From positions 1 to 64,000 of the forward strand of contig JAIETK010000016.1 of the NCBI GenBank assembly GCA_019745325.1: 64,000 nt of DNA, in the 5' to 3' direction. Positions 8,918 through 18,202 of the stretch are shown here, one piece after another. The DNA comes from Nitrosomonas sp. (GTDB taxonomy: Bacteria > Pseudomonadota > Gammaproteobacteria > Burkholderiales > Nitrosomonadaceae). Position numbers and translations under genes: made by a program. The notes under the pieces are model-generated. The model was given only the letters and a program-made list of their open reading frames with translations. It was not told the origin of the DNA and did no database searches. How positions within the stretch are numbered: position 1 is the first letter of the stretch; the number at the start of each line of letters is the position of its first letter.

Positions 8918-10201
8918 TTGTCTCAAACTATCACAAAAAATAAAATAATTGAAGAATCCAATCGATGCGTTTCTTGCGGATTGTGTTTGCCGCATTGTCC
9001 GACGTATCGATTGTTGAAATCGGAAGCCGACTCTCCGCGCGGGCGTATTGCGTTAATGAATGGGGTTGCCAGCGGCCGGATTCCTTTGAATTCGAAATTT
9101 ATTCAGCATATGGACCGGTGCTTGACATGCCGGGCATGTGAGGCTGTTTGCCCGAATGATGTTCAGTATGGTGCATTGATTGATGAGACGCGTCATCTGA
9201 TTGGACAATCCAAAATTGATAATTCGGGAAGGAAATCATTTCTGCAAGATTTGTTTCTGCAGTTGTTGTTGTCTCATCCAGTCCGGTTGGATTACATGCG
9301 TCGCTTATTCTATTCGGCGCAAAAGAAAAGCTGGTTTCGTTGGGCCGGCAAAGTCAAATTTTTTGCCGATCATGCATTGTTCAAATTGATTCTGCAGCTT
9401 CCGCCGGTAAGGTTTCCGCTTGTAAAGATAAATACCGGCGAGGTCACGGTTGGTAATCAGTGGCAAAGATTATATCCCGCGGTCGGCAAGCATCGTGGCG
9501 AAGTTGGATTGTTTTTGGGTTGTGTGGCAAGGCTGGCGGATGTCAGAACATTAAACGCGAGTATTGCTGTGTTGAATTATTTAGGTTATGCCGTCCATGT
9601 GCCCAACGATCAAACTTGTTGTGGTGCATTGCATCAGCATCGCGGTGCGATCAATAAAGCTGGTTTATTTGCGAAAAAAAATCAAGCGGCTTTTGCCGGT
9701 TCCAATATTCAAGCCATTATTAGCACAGCATCAGGATGCGCAACGCAACTACTCGAGTCCGGTGTTGGCGGGGACAACGACCGGATAGTTGATATCAGCC
9801 GGTTTCTTGTATTCAGTGAAGGGTGGGAACGCATTGAAATCGCCCCGCTGGCGGAGAAAATTCTGGTGCATGATCCTTGCAGTCTTCGCAACGTGCTGGA
9901 AGGGCAGCGGTATCCGTACCAATTGCTCGAACGCATACCGGGTGTGCAAGTAGAACCGCTAGCCAATAACGATCAATGTTGCGGTGCTGCCGGAACTTAT
10001 TTTATAGATCAACCGGAAATCTCAGGGATGCTGCTCAATGACAAGATAACTGCAATCAGGGAAAGCGGGGCTCGTTACTTGGTGACTTCAAATGTCGGAT
10101 GTGGCATGCATATCGCAAACGGATTGTACGAAAACGGAATAGAAGTTGAAGTATTGCATCCGGTTACATTACTGGCAAGACAGATGGGTTTGGAATTATA
10201 A
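8918..10201 (+). CDS. glcF: Glycolate oxidase iron-sulfur subunit (GlcF-like)
   Basis: Electron-transfer subunit of glycolate/lactate-type dehydrogenases. Two 4Fe-4S ferredoxin motifs are present, Cys17-x2-Cys20-x2-Cys23-x3-Cys27-Pro and Cys68-x2-Cys71-x2-Cys74-x3-Cys78-Pro. Two CCG domains follow, each with a DQTCCGA or DQCCGAAG signature. Length 427 aa is standard. The start is a TTG at 8918, since no ATG or GTG precedes the first cluster. The catalytic glcD/glcE subunits are not in the window. In an autotroph it would fit salvage of 2-phosphoglycolate made by RuBisCO (inference). Confidence 0.87.
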   Translation: MSQTITKNKIIEESNRCVSCGLCLPHCPTYRLLKSEADSPRGRIALMNGVASGRIPLNSKFIQHMDRCLTCRACEAVCPNDVQYGALIDETRHLIGQSKIDNSGRKSFLQDLFLQLLLSHPVRLDYMRRLFYSAQKKSWFRWAGKVKFFADHALFKLILQLPPVRFPLVKINTGEVTVGNQWQRLYPAVGKHRGEVGLFLGCVARLADVRTLNASIAVLNYLGYAVHVPNDQTCCGALHQHRGAINKAGLFAKKNQAAFAGSNIQAIISTASGCATQLLESGVGGDNDRIVDISRFLVFSEGWERIEIAPLAEKILVHDPCSLRNVLEGQRYPYQLLERIPGVQVEPLANNDQCCGAAGTYFIDQPEISGMLLNDKITAIRESGARYLVTSNVGCGMHIANGLYENGIEVEVLHPVTLLARQMGLEL

Positions 10202-10306
10202 TAAAAACAAATTTTTAGTCGGTGTGTCGCGGAGATTTCCGGATACTTGAATAACTACTCTGTTGGGTGCCAAAACTTTGCTTTCCTTACGTGGATTATA
10301 AAGACT

Positions 10307-10933
10307 ATGATCAATATTGATAAACTTATCATTGGTTTCGATAGCGCATTGCGAACTTTATTAACCCCGGCCCAAACTGTCCGGCCCGTACCCGGCAATG
10401 AATTGCCGGAAGCCGATTTGACGGAAGTGGAGAAACGGCTTTCATGTGCGTTGATGCGCATCAATCATGTCGGTGAAGTTTGTGCTCAAGCCCTGTATCA
10501 AGGGCAAGGCTTAACCGCGAGAAATGAAGTGGTGCAACAAACTCTGATGCAAGCGGCGAGAGAAGAAACGGAGCATTTGGCATGGACTGAGCGCCGGATT
10601 GCGGAGCTGGGTGGCCGGAAAAGTTTTCTGAACCCATTATGGTATGGCGGATCGTTTACAATCGGAGTTGTCGCCGGATTGCTGGGGGATAAATGGAATC
10701 TGGGTTTTCTTGCCGAAACCGAGCATCAAGTGGGGGAGCATTTGGCGGGACATTTGCACCGTTTACCCGATCAGGATGAAAAGAGCCGTGCAATTGTCGC
10801 GCAAATGAAGATTGATGAAGCGAGTCACGCAACGATGGCATTGTCATATGGCGGAGCGGAACTGCCATTGCCGATCAAAATTACGATGAAACTTGGATCA
10901 AAAGTAATGACTCATACGTCATATTGGGTATAA
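10307..10933 (+). CDS. coq7: Demethoxyubiquinone hydroxylase Coq7
   Basis: Membrane-associated di-iron oxygenase hydroxylating demethoxyubiquinol in ubiquinone synthesis. Ferritin-like metal-ligand motifs are visible: [24 protein letters not shown] (ExxH), then [10 protein letters not shown] and KIDEASHA in the second half. The open frame begins at a TTG at 10247, but the ATG at 10307 gives the family start ([18 protein letters not shown]) and 208 aa. A small hairpin without a T-run follows the stop. Confidence 0.95.
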   Translation: MINIDKLIIGFDSALRTLLTPAQTVRPVPGNELPEADLTEVEKRLSCALMRINHVGEVCAQALYQGQGLTARNEVVQQTLMQAAREETEHLAWTERRIAELGGRKSFLNPLWYGGSFTIGVVAGLLGDKWNLGFLAETEHQVGEHLAGHLHRLPDQDEKSRAIVAQMKIDEASHATMALSYGGAELPLPIKITMKLGSKVMTHTSYWV

Positions 10934-11002
10934 GTCAATCCCGTCATTGAGGCGGGAAGTAAGACAGTGTGAGTATTTACATCATAATTTAGAGTCTTTG
11001 CT

Positions 11003-11563
11003 ATGAAAAATGTCAATCTGACACACCATTTTTTGATTGCAATGCCAACAATGGTGGATACTGTATTTTCCAAGACATTGACTTATATTTGTGAACATAA
11101 TGAACAAGGAGCCCTCGGTCTCGTCATCAATCGGCCGACGGATCTTACATTGATGAATCTTTTTAAACAGCTCGGAATTCCGCAAACCGTTTCAGAAGCC
11201 GAAGCAATACCGGTGTTATTCGGTGGGCCAGTGCAATTAGATTGTGGATTTGTATTGCATCATCCTATAGGAAACTGGCAGTCGACACTTGTAGTTAATA
11301 AGGAAGTGGGGTTGACTACATCCTTGGATATCTTGAAAGCGATTGCGAATGCCGAAGGTCCGGATCAAATTCTTATTGCAATGGGTTATGCGGGCTGGGC
11401 TGCAGGTCAAATTGAGCATGAATTAGCGCAAAATGCATGGTTGACCGTTCCGGCCACGGCTGATGTTTTATTTGGCTTGCCATCCGAAGAACGACTGCCG
11501 GCAGCAATGCAATTGCTGGGAATTCAAGACGCGAATATCTCGAATGAAGTCGGACATGCATAA
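11003..11563 (+). CDS. yqgE: YqgE/AlgH family protein (UPF0301)
   Basis: Cytosolic protein of unknown biochemical function, 186 aa. The family signature is intact: [20 protein letters not shown] at the start, [11 protein letters not shown], the [15 protein letters not shown] loop, and [20 protein letters not shown]. It is directly followed by yqgF with no spacer, the order conserved in proteobacteria, and heads the pyrimidine operon here. Confidence 0.94.
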   Translation: MKNVNLTHHFLIAMPTMVDTVFSKTLTYICEHNEQGALGLVINRPTDLTLMNLFKQLGIPQTVSEAEAIPVLFGGPVQLDCGFVLHHPIGNWQSTLVVNKEVGLTTSLDILKAIANAEGPDQILIAMGYAGWAAGQIEHELAQNAWLTVPATADVLFGLPSEERLPAAMQLLGIQDANISNEVGHA

Positions 11564-12067
11564 TTGCTCGCGGTTACGGTGACGGACTGTTTTTCCCGAG
11601 GTTTGGCCGCACATCAACAATCAGAGAAACAATTGGTTGACGGAGTTGTTTTGGCTTTTGATTTTGGGAAGAAGCGTATTGGTGTTGCGATAGGCAATAC
11701 GGCGCTGGGTGTGGCAAATCCACTATCGACCATTGATGCGGAAGTGACTGAGCAGCGCTTTGCCAGGATTGCAACATTGATAGAAACTTGGCAGCCTGTG
11801 TTGCTGGTGGTGGGGCTGCCCGTACATAGTGATGGAACCGCGCATGAACTGACAAGCCTCAGCCAGCGCTTTGCGCGTCGGCTAGAAGGCCGGTTTAAGA
11901 TTAAGGTAATTATGATTGATGAGCGGTATACCAGTGAAATAGCAAGCGCTGCTTTGAATGCGGGCGGGATTTTCGGAATAAAGCAAAAACCTCTGTTGGA
12001 TCAATTTTCTGCGCAACAAATTCTGCAATCATTTTTTGATGAACAACATGCAACTACCAGACGCTGA
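11564..12067 (+). CDS. yqgF: Holliday-junction resolvase-like protein YqgF (RuvX)
   Basis: RNase H-fold nuclease needed for 16S rRNA 5' maturation in E. coli. Motifs: AFDFGKKRIGVAIGN (first catalytic Asp), VVGLPVHSDG and IDERYTSEIA. The open frame begins with a TTG right after the yqgE stop. The family normally starts about six residues before AFDFG, so a second TTG at 11633 (giving 144 aa) is an equally good or better start. Overlaps pyrR by about 20 bases. Confidence 0.9.
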   Translation: MLAVTVTDCFSRGLAAHQQSEKQLVDGVVLAFDFGKKRIGVAIGNTALGVANPLSTIDAEVTEQRFARIATLIETWQPVLLVVGLPVHSDGTAHELTSLSQRFARRLEGRFKIKVIMIDERYTSEIASAALNAGGIFGIKQKPLLDQFSAQQILQSFFDEQHATTRR

Positions 12068-12554
12068 GGAAGTTTTTAGAAACTTTGCAATAAAGATCCG
12101 GGCGGATCAATCGAAAGATTATTCACTGGTGGGTATTCGTACGGGCGGCGTCTGGCTGGTGGAGCGATTACACCGGGAATTGGCGATTGCAAAGCCTTTT
12201 GGCATACTCAGCGCATCTTTTTACCGGGATGATTTCGACAAGATCGGCTTGCATTCACAAATGAAGCCTTCCGAGATACCGTTTGAGGTTGAAGGAGCGC
12301 ACATTTTGTTGGTGGATGATGTGTTAAATACCGGGCGTACGATCCGCGCAGCGATTAACGAGTTATTCGATTATGGCCGTCCTGCCTCGATCAGTTTGGC
12401 GGCTTTGGTCGATCGCGGAGGCAGAGAACTGCCGGTTGCTGCACAATATGTCGGGGTAGCGCTCGCATTGCCAGCGGATAAGATGTTGGAACTCAAACGC
12501 GATGTGAACGGGAAGTTGAGTTTTGATCTATACGATAAGAATCTTCCGGAATGA
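12048..12554 (+). CDS. pyrR: PyrR bifunctional protein (uracil phosphoribosyltransferase/regulator)
   Basis: Phosphoribosyltransferase-fold protein; the PRPP-binding loop [18 protein letters not shown] is intact, with GIRTGGVWL at the N-terminus. In Gram-positives PyrR attenuates pyr transcripts; in proteobacteria its job is less clear. The ATG at 12048 yields [10 protein letters not shown], the usual family start; earlier ATG 12039 or TTG 12036 add only a few residues. It overlaps yqgF by 20 bases and shares ATGA with pyrB, showing tight translational coupling. Confidence 0.92.
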   Translation: MQLPDAEEVFRNFAIKIRADQSKDYSLVGIRTGGVWLVERLHRELAIAKPFGILSASFYRDDFDKIGLHSQMKPSEIPFEVEGAHILLVDDVLNTGRTIRAAINELFDYGRPASISLAALVDRGGRELPVAAQYVGVALALPADKMLELKRDVNGKLSFDLYDKNLPE

Positions 12555-13504
12555 TTAATAGAAACCCGCAGTTGGATGAGCATGGCGTGCTGCAGCACTT
12601 GCTGACCACGGAAGGTTTGCCGGCTTCAATTTTGCAGAATATTCTGGATACCGCGGAATCATTTGTAGGTGTGACCGAGCGGGATATTAAGAAAATTCCC
12701 TTGTTACGCGGTAAATCGATCTTCAATCTGTTTTTTGAGCCCAGCACGCGTACCCGAACGACATTCGAGATTGCCGCAAAGCGGTTGTCAGCGGATGTCT
12801 TCAATCTCAATATCGCGGTATCGGCGCAATCGAAAGGCGAGACATTACTCGATACCGTGAATAACCTTTCGGCAATGAATGCCGACATGTTTGTTGTCCG
12901 GCATGCGCAGAGCGGCGCGGCTCATTTAATTGCAAAGCATGTTCGTCCCGATATCCATGTCATTAATGCGGGTGATGGCAGCCATGCGCATCCGACGCAG
13001 GCATTATTGGATATGTTCACGATCCGTCGCTATAAACAGGATTTCCGCAAGCTTCGCGTGGCGATAATCGGCGATATTCTGCATTCCAGGGTAGCGCGTT
13101 CGCAGATCCATGCGCTCACTACTTTGGGAGTGCCGGAAGTGCGTGTAATTGCGCCAAAAACGCTGCTCCCGAAAATGGTCGAGCGCCTTGGTGTGCATGT
13201 TTACCACGACATGTCGAAAGGGCTAAAAGATATCGATGTGTTAATGATGTTGCGCCTGCAAAATGAGCGGATGAAGGGCGCTAATTTACCCAGTGCCGAG
13301 GAATATTTTAAATATTACGGATTGACCTCTGAGAAACTGTCCCTCGCGCGGCGCGATGCCATTGTCATGCACCCCGGGCCGATGAATCGTGGAGTGGAGA
13401 TTGATTCGGCTGTGGCTGACGGCGCGCAATCGGTGATTTTGCCGCAGGTGACATTCGGCATCGCGGTTCGCATGGCAGTGATGTCTATTTTAGCGGGCGC
13501 TTAA
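12551..13504 (+). CDS. pyrB: Aspartate carbamoyltransferase catalytic subunit
   Basis: Joins carbamoyl phosphate and aspartate, the first committed step of pyrimidine synthesis. Carbamoyl-phosphate motif [13 protein letters not shown] is at residues 58-70; [27 protein letters not shown] and [10 protein letters not shown] are also intact. Length 317 aa. No pyrI regulatory subunit follows; instead an inactive dihydroorotase homologue does, the arrangement of class A (Pseudomonas-type) ATCases, in which PyrB and PyrC' form a dodecamer. Confidence 0.98.
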   Translation: MINRNPQLDEHGVLQHLLTTEGLPASILQNILDTAESFVGVTERDIKKIPLLRGKSIFNLFFEPSTRTRTTFEIAAKRLSADVFNLNIAVSAQSKGETLLDTVNNLSAMNADMFVVRHAQSGAAHLIAKHVRPDIHVINAGDGSHAHPTQALLDMFTIRRYKQDFRKLRVAIIGDILHSRVARSQIHALTTLGVPEVRVIAPKTLLPKMVERLGVHVYHDMSKGLKDIDVLMMLRLQNERMKGANLPSAEEYFKYYGLTSEKLSLARRDAIVMHPGPMNRGVEIDSAVADGAQSVILPQVTFGIAVRMAVMSILAGA

Positions 13505-13513
13505 CGTTGTGCT

Positions 13514-14788
13514 ATGAAAATTCATATTAAAAACGGACGGCTGATTGACCCTAAAAATGGGGTTGATGATATTCGAGATCTCTTCATTTCCAAGGGTAAA
13601 ATTTTAGCCATTGGTTCGGCACCGGATGAGTTCCAAGCGAATCGCGTCATTGATGCGCAATCATTGATCGTGTGTCCGGGGCTGGTTGATTTGTCCGTGC
13701 GTTTGCGCGAACCCGGCCTTGAATACAAGGCAACTTTGGAATCCGAAATGAAAGCGGCGGTGGCTGGGGGTGTGACCAGCATTGCTTGTCCGCCGGACAC
13801 CGATCCGCCGTTGGACGAACCCGGTTTGGTAGAGATGCTGAAACATCGCGCTAAAAGTTTGAATCAGGCGCATGTCTATCCGATCGGTGCTCTGACGCAA
13901 GGATTGAGGGGTGAACGATTGACAGAAATGGCCGAGTTGAACGATGCCGGATGCGTGGTTTTCGGGCAGCCGGATGGTTTGCTGGCTAATTTGCGGATAT
14001 TGATGCAGGCAATGCGCTATGCGTCGACATTTGAGTTTAGCGTGTGGTTACGCCCCCAAGATATCAGTCTCACGAGTGATGGCGTTGCGCATGACGGTGA
14101 AGTCGCGACCCGCTTAGGCTTGCCGACTGTTCCGGTTTGCGCCGAAACAGTCGCCATCTCGAATATTATTCTGCTGACTAGAGAGACGGGTGTCAGAGTG
14201 CATTTGTGCCGGATTTCCAGTGCGGAAGGTTTGGCAATGATTCGTAACGCTAAACAACAAGGCTTGCCGATGACATGCGATGTCACGATTAATCATCTGC
14301 ATTTATCGGATATGGATATCGGGTTTTTTGATTCCAATTGCCATCTGATGCCACCGTTACGAAGCTCCAGTGATCGGGATGCATTACGTTATGGTTTGCT
14401 GGACGGTACTATCGATGCGATTTGTTCGGATCATGCACCGGTCGATGAAGATGCGAAATTATTGCCATTCGGACAATCCGAGGTGGGTGCGACGGGTGTG
14501 GAATTGCTGTTGCCTCTTGCGTTGAAGTGGGGTCAAGAAATGCGCTGGCCGTTAGCCAAGGTTTTGGCCAAGATTACTTCTGAACCAGCCGGAATATTGG
14601 GGATAGAAGCCGGTCATCTATCGGTTGGCAGCGCTGCGGATATCTGTATTTTTGATCCGGATCAGTATTGGAAGGTGACTGCGTCGGCGATTTCAAGCCA
14701 GGGAAAGAATACGCCATTCATGGGAATGGAATTGCCCGGGAAGATCAAACTTACCTTGGTCAATGGACAAATCGTCTATGAAAACTGA
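13514..14788 (+). CDS. pyrX: Dihydroorotase-like non-catalytic subunit (PyrX/PyrC')
   Basis: Amidohydrolase-fold protein of 424 aa beside pyrB. In active type I dihydroorotases the segment after PGLVD is HVHLREPG, where the two His bind zinc. Here it reads PGLVDLSVRLREPG, with Ser61 and Arg63 replacing both. Later parts such as ICSDHAP and the SxPA-type end of the barrel are retained. The loss of HxH strongly suggests no hydrolase activity and a structural role holding the aspartate carbamoyltransferase complex, as known for Pseudomonas PyrC'. A genuine dihydroorotase must be encoded outside the window. Starts 9 bases after pyrB. Confidence 0.9.
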   Translation: MKIHIKNGRLIDPKNGVDDIRDLFISKGKILAIGSAPDEFQANRVIDAQSLIVCPGLVDLSVRLREPGLEYKATLESEMKAAVAGGVTSIACPPDTDPPLDEPGLVEMLKHRAKSLNQAHVYPIGALTQGLRGERLTEMAELNDAGCVVFGQPDGLLANLRILMQAMRYASTFEFSVWLRPQDISLTSDGVAHDGEVATRLGLPTVPVCAETVAISNIILLTRETGVRVHLCRISSAEGLAMIRNAKQQGLPMTCDVTINHLHLSDMDIGFFDSNCHLMPPLRSSSDRDALRYGLLDGTIDAICSDHAPVDEDAKLLPFGQSEVGATGVELLLPLALKWGQEMRWPLAKVLAKITSEPAGILGIEAGHLSVGSAADICIFDPDQYWKVTASAISSQGKNTPFMGMELPGKIKLTLVNGQIVYEN

Positions 14789-14830
14789 TTTTCGTTATTT
14801 TTTAATTTTTACTGGATTCTATTAACTCCT

Positions 14831-16924
14831 ATGTCAAATCCATTGCTAGATTTTTCCGGACTGCCCCGTTTTGCTGAAATTAAGAATGAGCACATTACAC
14901 CGGCTCTTGAAGCATTGTTAGCAGAAAATCGTGAAGTAATTGAGAGAGCACGAACGGACGGCGGTGTTCCTACTTGGCAAACGTTTGTGCAGCCGGTCGT
15001 GAATGCCAATGAACGCTTGTCCCGGGCCTGGGGGCAGGTGTCGCACTTGAATGCGGTCATGAATAGCCCGCAGTTGCGCGAGGTTTATAATGCCAATCTT
15101 CCGGCAATTACGCAATTTTATGCCGAATTGTCGCAAGACCTGGCGTTATTCGAAAAGTATAAAAAATTGCGTGCAAGCCAGGAATTCGAGCAATTGCCGC
15201 CAGCGCAAAAAAAGATCATAGATAATGAACTGAGAGATTTTCGTTTAGGTGGCGCGGAATTACCGGTTGAGAAAAAGCAGCGGTTTTTGCAAATCCAGGA
15301 GGAATTGTCGAAGCTGTCTTCCGAGTTCAGTGATAACTTGCTTGATGCTACTAATGATTATTCGCTGATTATTGAAGATGAAGAATCTGTGGCAGGTATT
15401 CCTGCCGATGTGTTAGAAGCAGCGCAGCAGCTAGCTGTATCGGATGCCAAGCAAGGCTGGAAATTTACCTTGCATATGCCATCCTACTTACCGGTAATGC
15501 AATATGCAGATAACCGTACGCTCCGTGAGCAGATGTATCGTGCATACGCAACGCGCGCCAGCGAATTTGATCACCAAGCCGGTTCAGGTAAAGATAATAT
15601 GCCGCTTATCAATAGAATATTGGAGCTTCGCCAGGAAGCGGCTCATTTACTGGGTTATGAGAGCTATGCTGAAGTTTCATTAGCTACGAAAATGGCGGCG
15701 TCTCCCCAGCAAGTTCTCGAATTTCTGAGAAAATTGGCCGATAAAGCCAAGCCCCACGCTATGCGGGATCTGCAAGCATTGCGGGAATTTGCTGCGGAGA
15801 GACTGAATCTGACAACACTTGAAGCTTGGGATCTGGCTTATGTTAGCGAGAAACTTCGCGAAGAGCGTTATGCATTTTCTGATCAGGAAGTGAAACAATA
15901 CTTTCCGGAGGACAAAGTATTGGTTGGCATGTTCAGCGTGGTGGAGAAATTGTATGGCATCCGCATTACGCAAGCGGATTCATCGCGGAACATCCAATGC
16001 TGGCACCCCGATGTTAAATTTTTTGACATTCACGATGCTGATGATCAACTGATCGGTCAATTCTATCTGGATTTATATGCGCGCCCCAATAAGCGTGGTG
16101 GCGCGTGGATGGATGATGCGATTACGCGCAGGCGGATTGATGGTCAAGAAGCCGGGCAGCAAACGATTCAGATTCCAGTTGCGTATCTTACGTGTAATTT
16201 CTCGGCGCCTGTTGCAATCAACGGTCAACTGCGTCCGGCGTTATTCACTCATGCGGAGGTAATCGTTTTGTTCCATGAGTTTGGGCACGGTTTGCATCAT
16301 TTATTGACGAGGGTCGAGGATCTTGGGGTATCCGGTATTAATGGCGTGGAATGGGATGCAGTCGAATTGCCGAGCCAGTTTATGGAGAATTTTTGCTGGG
16401 AATGGGATGTTTTGGCTGGAATGACTCAACATATCGAGACAGGAGAGACTCTTCCCAGAATGCTATTCGATAAAATGCTGAAAGCGAAGAACTTCCAAAG
16501 TGGGCTGCAAATGCTCCGGCAGATTGAGTTTGCACTATTTGATATGCATGCGCATTTCGACTATAAACCGCATGGCGATAAGACAGTATTGCAAATGCTC
16601 GATGATATCCGCAGTGAAGTCGCGGTGGTTATCCCGCCATTATTTAATCGTTTTCCGAACAGCTTTGCGCATATATTTGCGGGAGGCTATGCAGCTGGTT
16701 ATTACAGTTATAAGTGGGCGGAAGTGCTATCGGCTGATGCCTACAGTATGTTCGAAGAAACTGCTGCAGATGGTGTGGTCAATGCTTCAACGGGTTCCCA
16801 TTTTCTTGAGGAAATTCTTGCTGTGGGCGGTAGCCGTTCTGCTTTGGAATCATTTGTTGCTTTCCGTGGACGCGAACCAGAACTGGATGCGTTATTAAGG
16901 CATAATGGCATGGAAGTATCTTGA
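14831..16924 (+). CDS. prlC: Oligopeptidase A (M3 metallopeptidase)
   Basis: Cytosolic zinc endopeptidase degrading oligopeptides, including cleaved signal peptides. Zinc motif HEFGH at residues 482-486 (His482, Glu483, His486), with the third ligand Glu in the GINGVEWDAVELPSQ segment. Length 697 aa and the start MSNPLLDFSGLPRFAEI are typical. It follows pyrX by 42 bases but probably forms the end of the operon or its own unit. Confidence 0.96.
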   Translation: MSNPLLDFSGLPRFAEIKNEHITPALEALLAENREVIERARTDGGVPTWQTFVQPVVNANERLSRAWGQVSHLNAVMNSPQLREVYNANLPAITQFYAELSQDLALFEKYKKLRASQEFEQLPPAQKKIIDNELRDFRLGGAELPVEKKQRFLQIQEELSKLSSEFSDNLLDATNDYSLIIEDEESVAGIPADVLEAAQQLAVSDAKQGWKFTLHMPSYLPVMQYADNRTLREQMYRAYATRASEFDHQAGSGKDNMPLINRILELRQEAAHLLGYESYAEVSLATKMAASPQQVLEFLRKLADKAKPHAMRDLQALREFAAERLNLTTLEAWDLAYVSEKLREERYAFSDQEVKQYFPEDKVLVGMFSVVEKLYGIRITQADSSRNIQCWHPDVKFFDIHDADDQLIGQFYLDLYARPNKRGGAWMDDAITRRRIDGQEAGQQTIQIPVAYLTCNFSAPVAINGQLRPALFTHAEVIVLFHEFGHGLHHLLTRVEDLGVSGINGVEWDAVELPSQFMENFCWEWDVLAGMTQHIETGETLPRMLFDKMLKAKNFQSGLQMLRQIEFALFDMHAHFDYKPHGDKTVLQMLDDIRSEVAVVIPPLFNRFPNSFAHIFAGGYAAGYYSYKWAEVLSADAYSMFEETAADGVVNASTGSHFLEEILAVGGSRSALESFVAFRGREPELDALLRHNGMEVS

Positions 16925-17161
16925 AGCTAATGCCGTGTTTTGGGGCTATTTTTAATAGCATTAGCAATTTCATTAAGTATCATAATCCTATTGTCGTATA
17001 TACATGATGCTTAATGTTTGGTTTAATAACCGCTAATAAATTTCTGAGATTTAAGAAGAGTGATTGGGTGAAGGTTTGAAATACCTTAATATCGAAGCGT
17101 ATTGAACCTGTTTTATAAATGTGGCAAGATTTGTTGAATTTTTACTAAAAGAAATAAGAAC

Positions 17162-17926
17162 ATGACTAATATTTTTCGTTCCAAAGCTGTTGCTATACTT
17201 GTTTCTGGTTTATTTTTAAGCGGTTGTGCTTCAACAAAGACGAATGACCAGAGTGGTCCTTATGATCCTTTGGAGCCGATGAATCGTGCCGTTTTTAATT
17301 TCAACGAAAGGGTCTACGACAATGTATTTGACCCTGCAGTAAGGCAGTATAAGAGAATCATGCCTGATCCACTGGAATTGATGGTGGGGAATTTTTTCTC
17401 AAACCTCAATGAGGTAGTCGTAATCACTAACTCGGTTCTGCAATTAAATTATGAAAGTGCGCTGGCTAGTAGTGCAAGACTGCTGGTTAACACTACATTC
17501 GGGGTATTTGGTTTGATTGATATTGCAAGTGATATTAGCGCAGTCAGTGATGTCAATCTTAATAAGCGAAATGAGGACTTCGGACAAACATTGGGACGAT
17601 ATGGAGTCGGAAGCGGGCCTTATATTGTGTTACCACTGATAGGGCCGAGTTCCGCACGTGATACATTCGGACTGGCGGTGGATAGCTTCTTTATGGATCC
17701 CGTTACCCAAGGGGTAACAGGTGTATTCTTGAATAATGTCAGTTATATCAACTCACCAGCATTACGCTTCCCAGTTGCAACAGCGCGGACATTCAACAAT
17801 CGTGCGGAATTCCTTGAGCAAGACAAGACACTCGAAGAAGCTGCTTTAGATAAATATGAGTTTATCCGAGATGCCTATACTCAAAGGCGAGCAAGTCTGG
17901 TTAAAAACAGTGAAGAGGATAAGTAA
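17162..17926 (+). CDS. mlaA: Outer-membrane lipoprotein MlaA (VacJ)
   Basis: Outer-membrane component of the Mla system that removes mislocalised phospholipids from the outer leaflet. A lipoprotein signal ends in LFLSGC with Cys22 as the lipidated residue. Family motifs follow: YDPLEPMNRAVFNFNE, NLNEVVVITNSVLQ, TTFGVFGLIDIAS, EDFGQTLGRYGVGSGPYIVLPLIGPS. Length 254 aa. mlaBCDEF are not nearby. A terminator lies about 70 bases downstream. Confidence 0.95.
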   Translation: MTNIFRSKAVAILVSGLFLSGCASTKTNDQSGPYDPLEPMNRAVFNFNERVYDNVFDPAVRQYKRIMPDPLELMVGNFFSNLNEVVVITNSVLQLNYESALASSARLLVNTTFGVFGLIDIASDISAVSDVNLNKRNEDFGQTLGRYGVGSGPYIVLPLIGPSSARDTFGLAVDSFFMDPVTQGVTGVFLNNVSYINSPALRFPVATARTFNNRAEFLEQDKTLEEAALDKYEFIRDAYTQRRASLVKNSEEDK

Positions 17927-17997
17927 CGAAAAAATATCTTGTAGACTTTGAATGCAATTATCCTATGTGTATTCAAGTTTAATGGATTGGAAATAGG

Positions 17998-18046
17998 CAC
18001 ACTGGTTACTGGATAAATCCAAAGAACCAGTGTGTTTTGTTTTTTT
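17998..18046 (+). terminator. Rho-independent terminator after mlaA
   Basis: Inverted repeat CACACTGGTT (17998-18007) and AACCAGTGTG (18025-18034), 17-base loop, followed by TTTTGTTTTTTT. The loop is long for a terminator but the stem and T-run are convincing. Confidence 0.8.
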
Positions 18047-18202
18047 AGGTTTAGTAAAAAATGATAGAAAGTTTCAACGCCGTTTTGTGATTTTCTTGAT
18101 ACAAAATCAGTTAATGATTGAACGTACTAACAGTATTGGTAGGAATGAGAAAAAGAGGTTCCAAAAGCCGGGCTTATTTGGGAATGTTGGAGAAATGGGT
18201 GA

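Noticed and set aside
10937..10962. Small hairpin TCCCG...CGGGA after coq7
   Set aside because: The stem is five base pairs with no T-run, so it does not qualify as a terminator.
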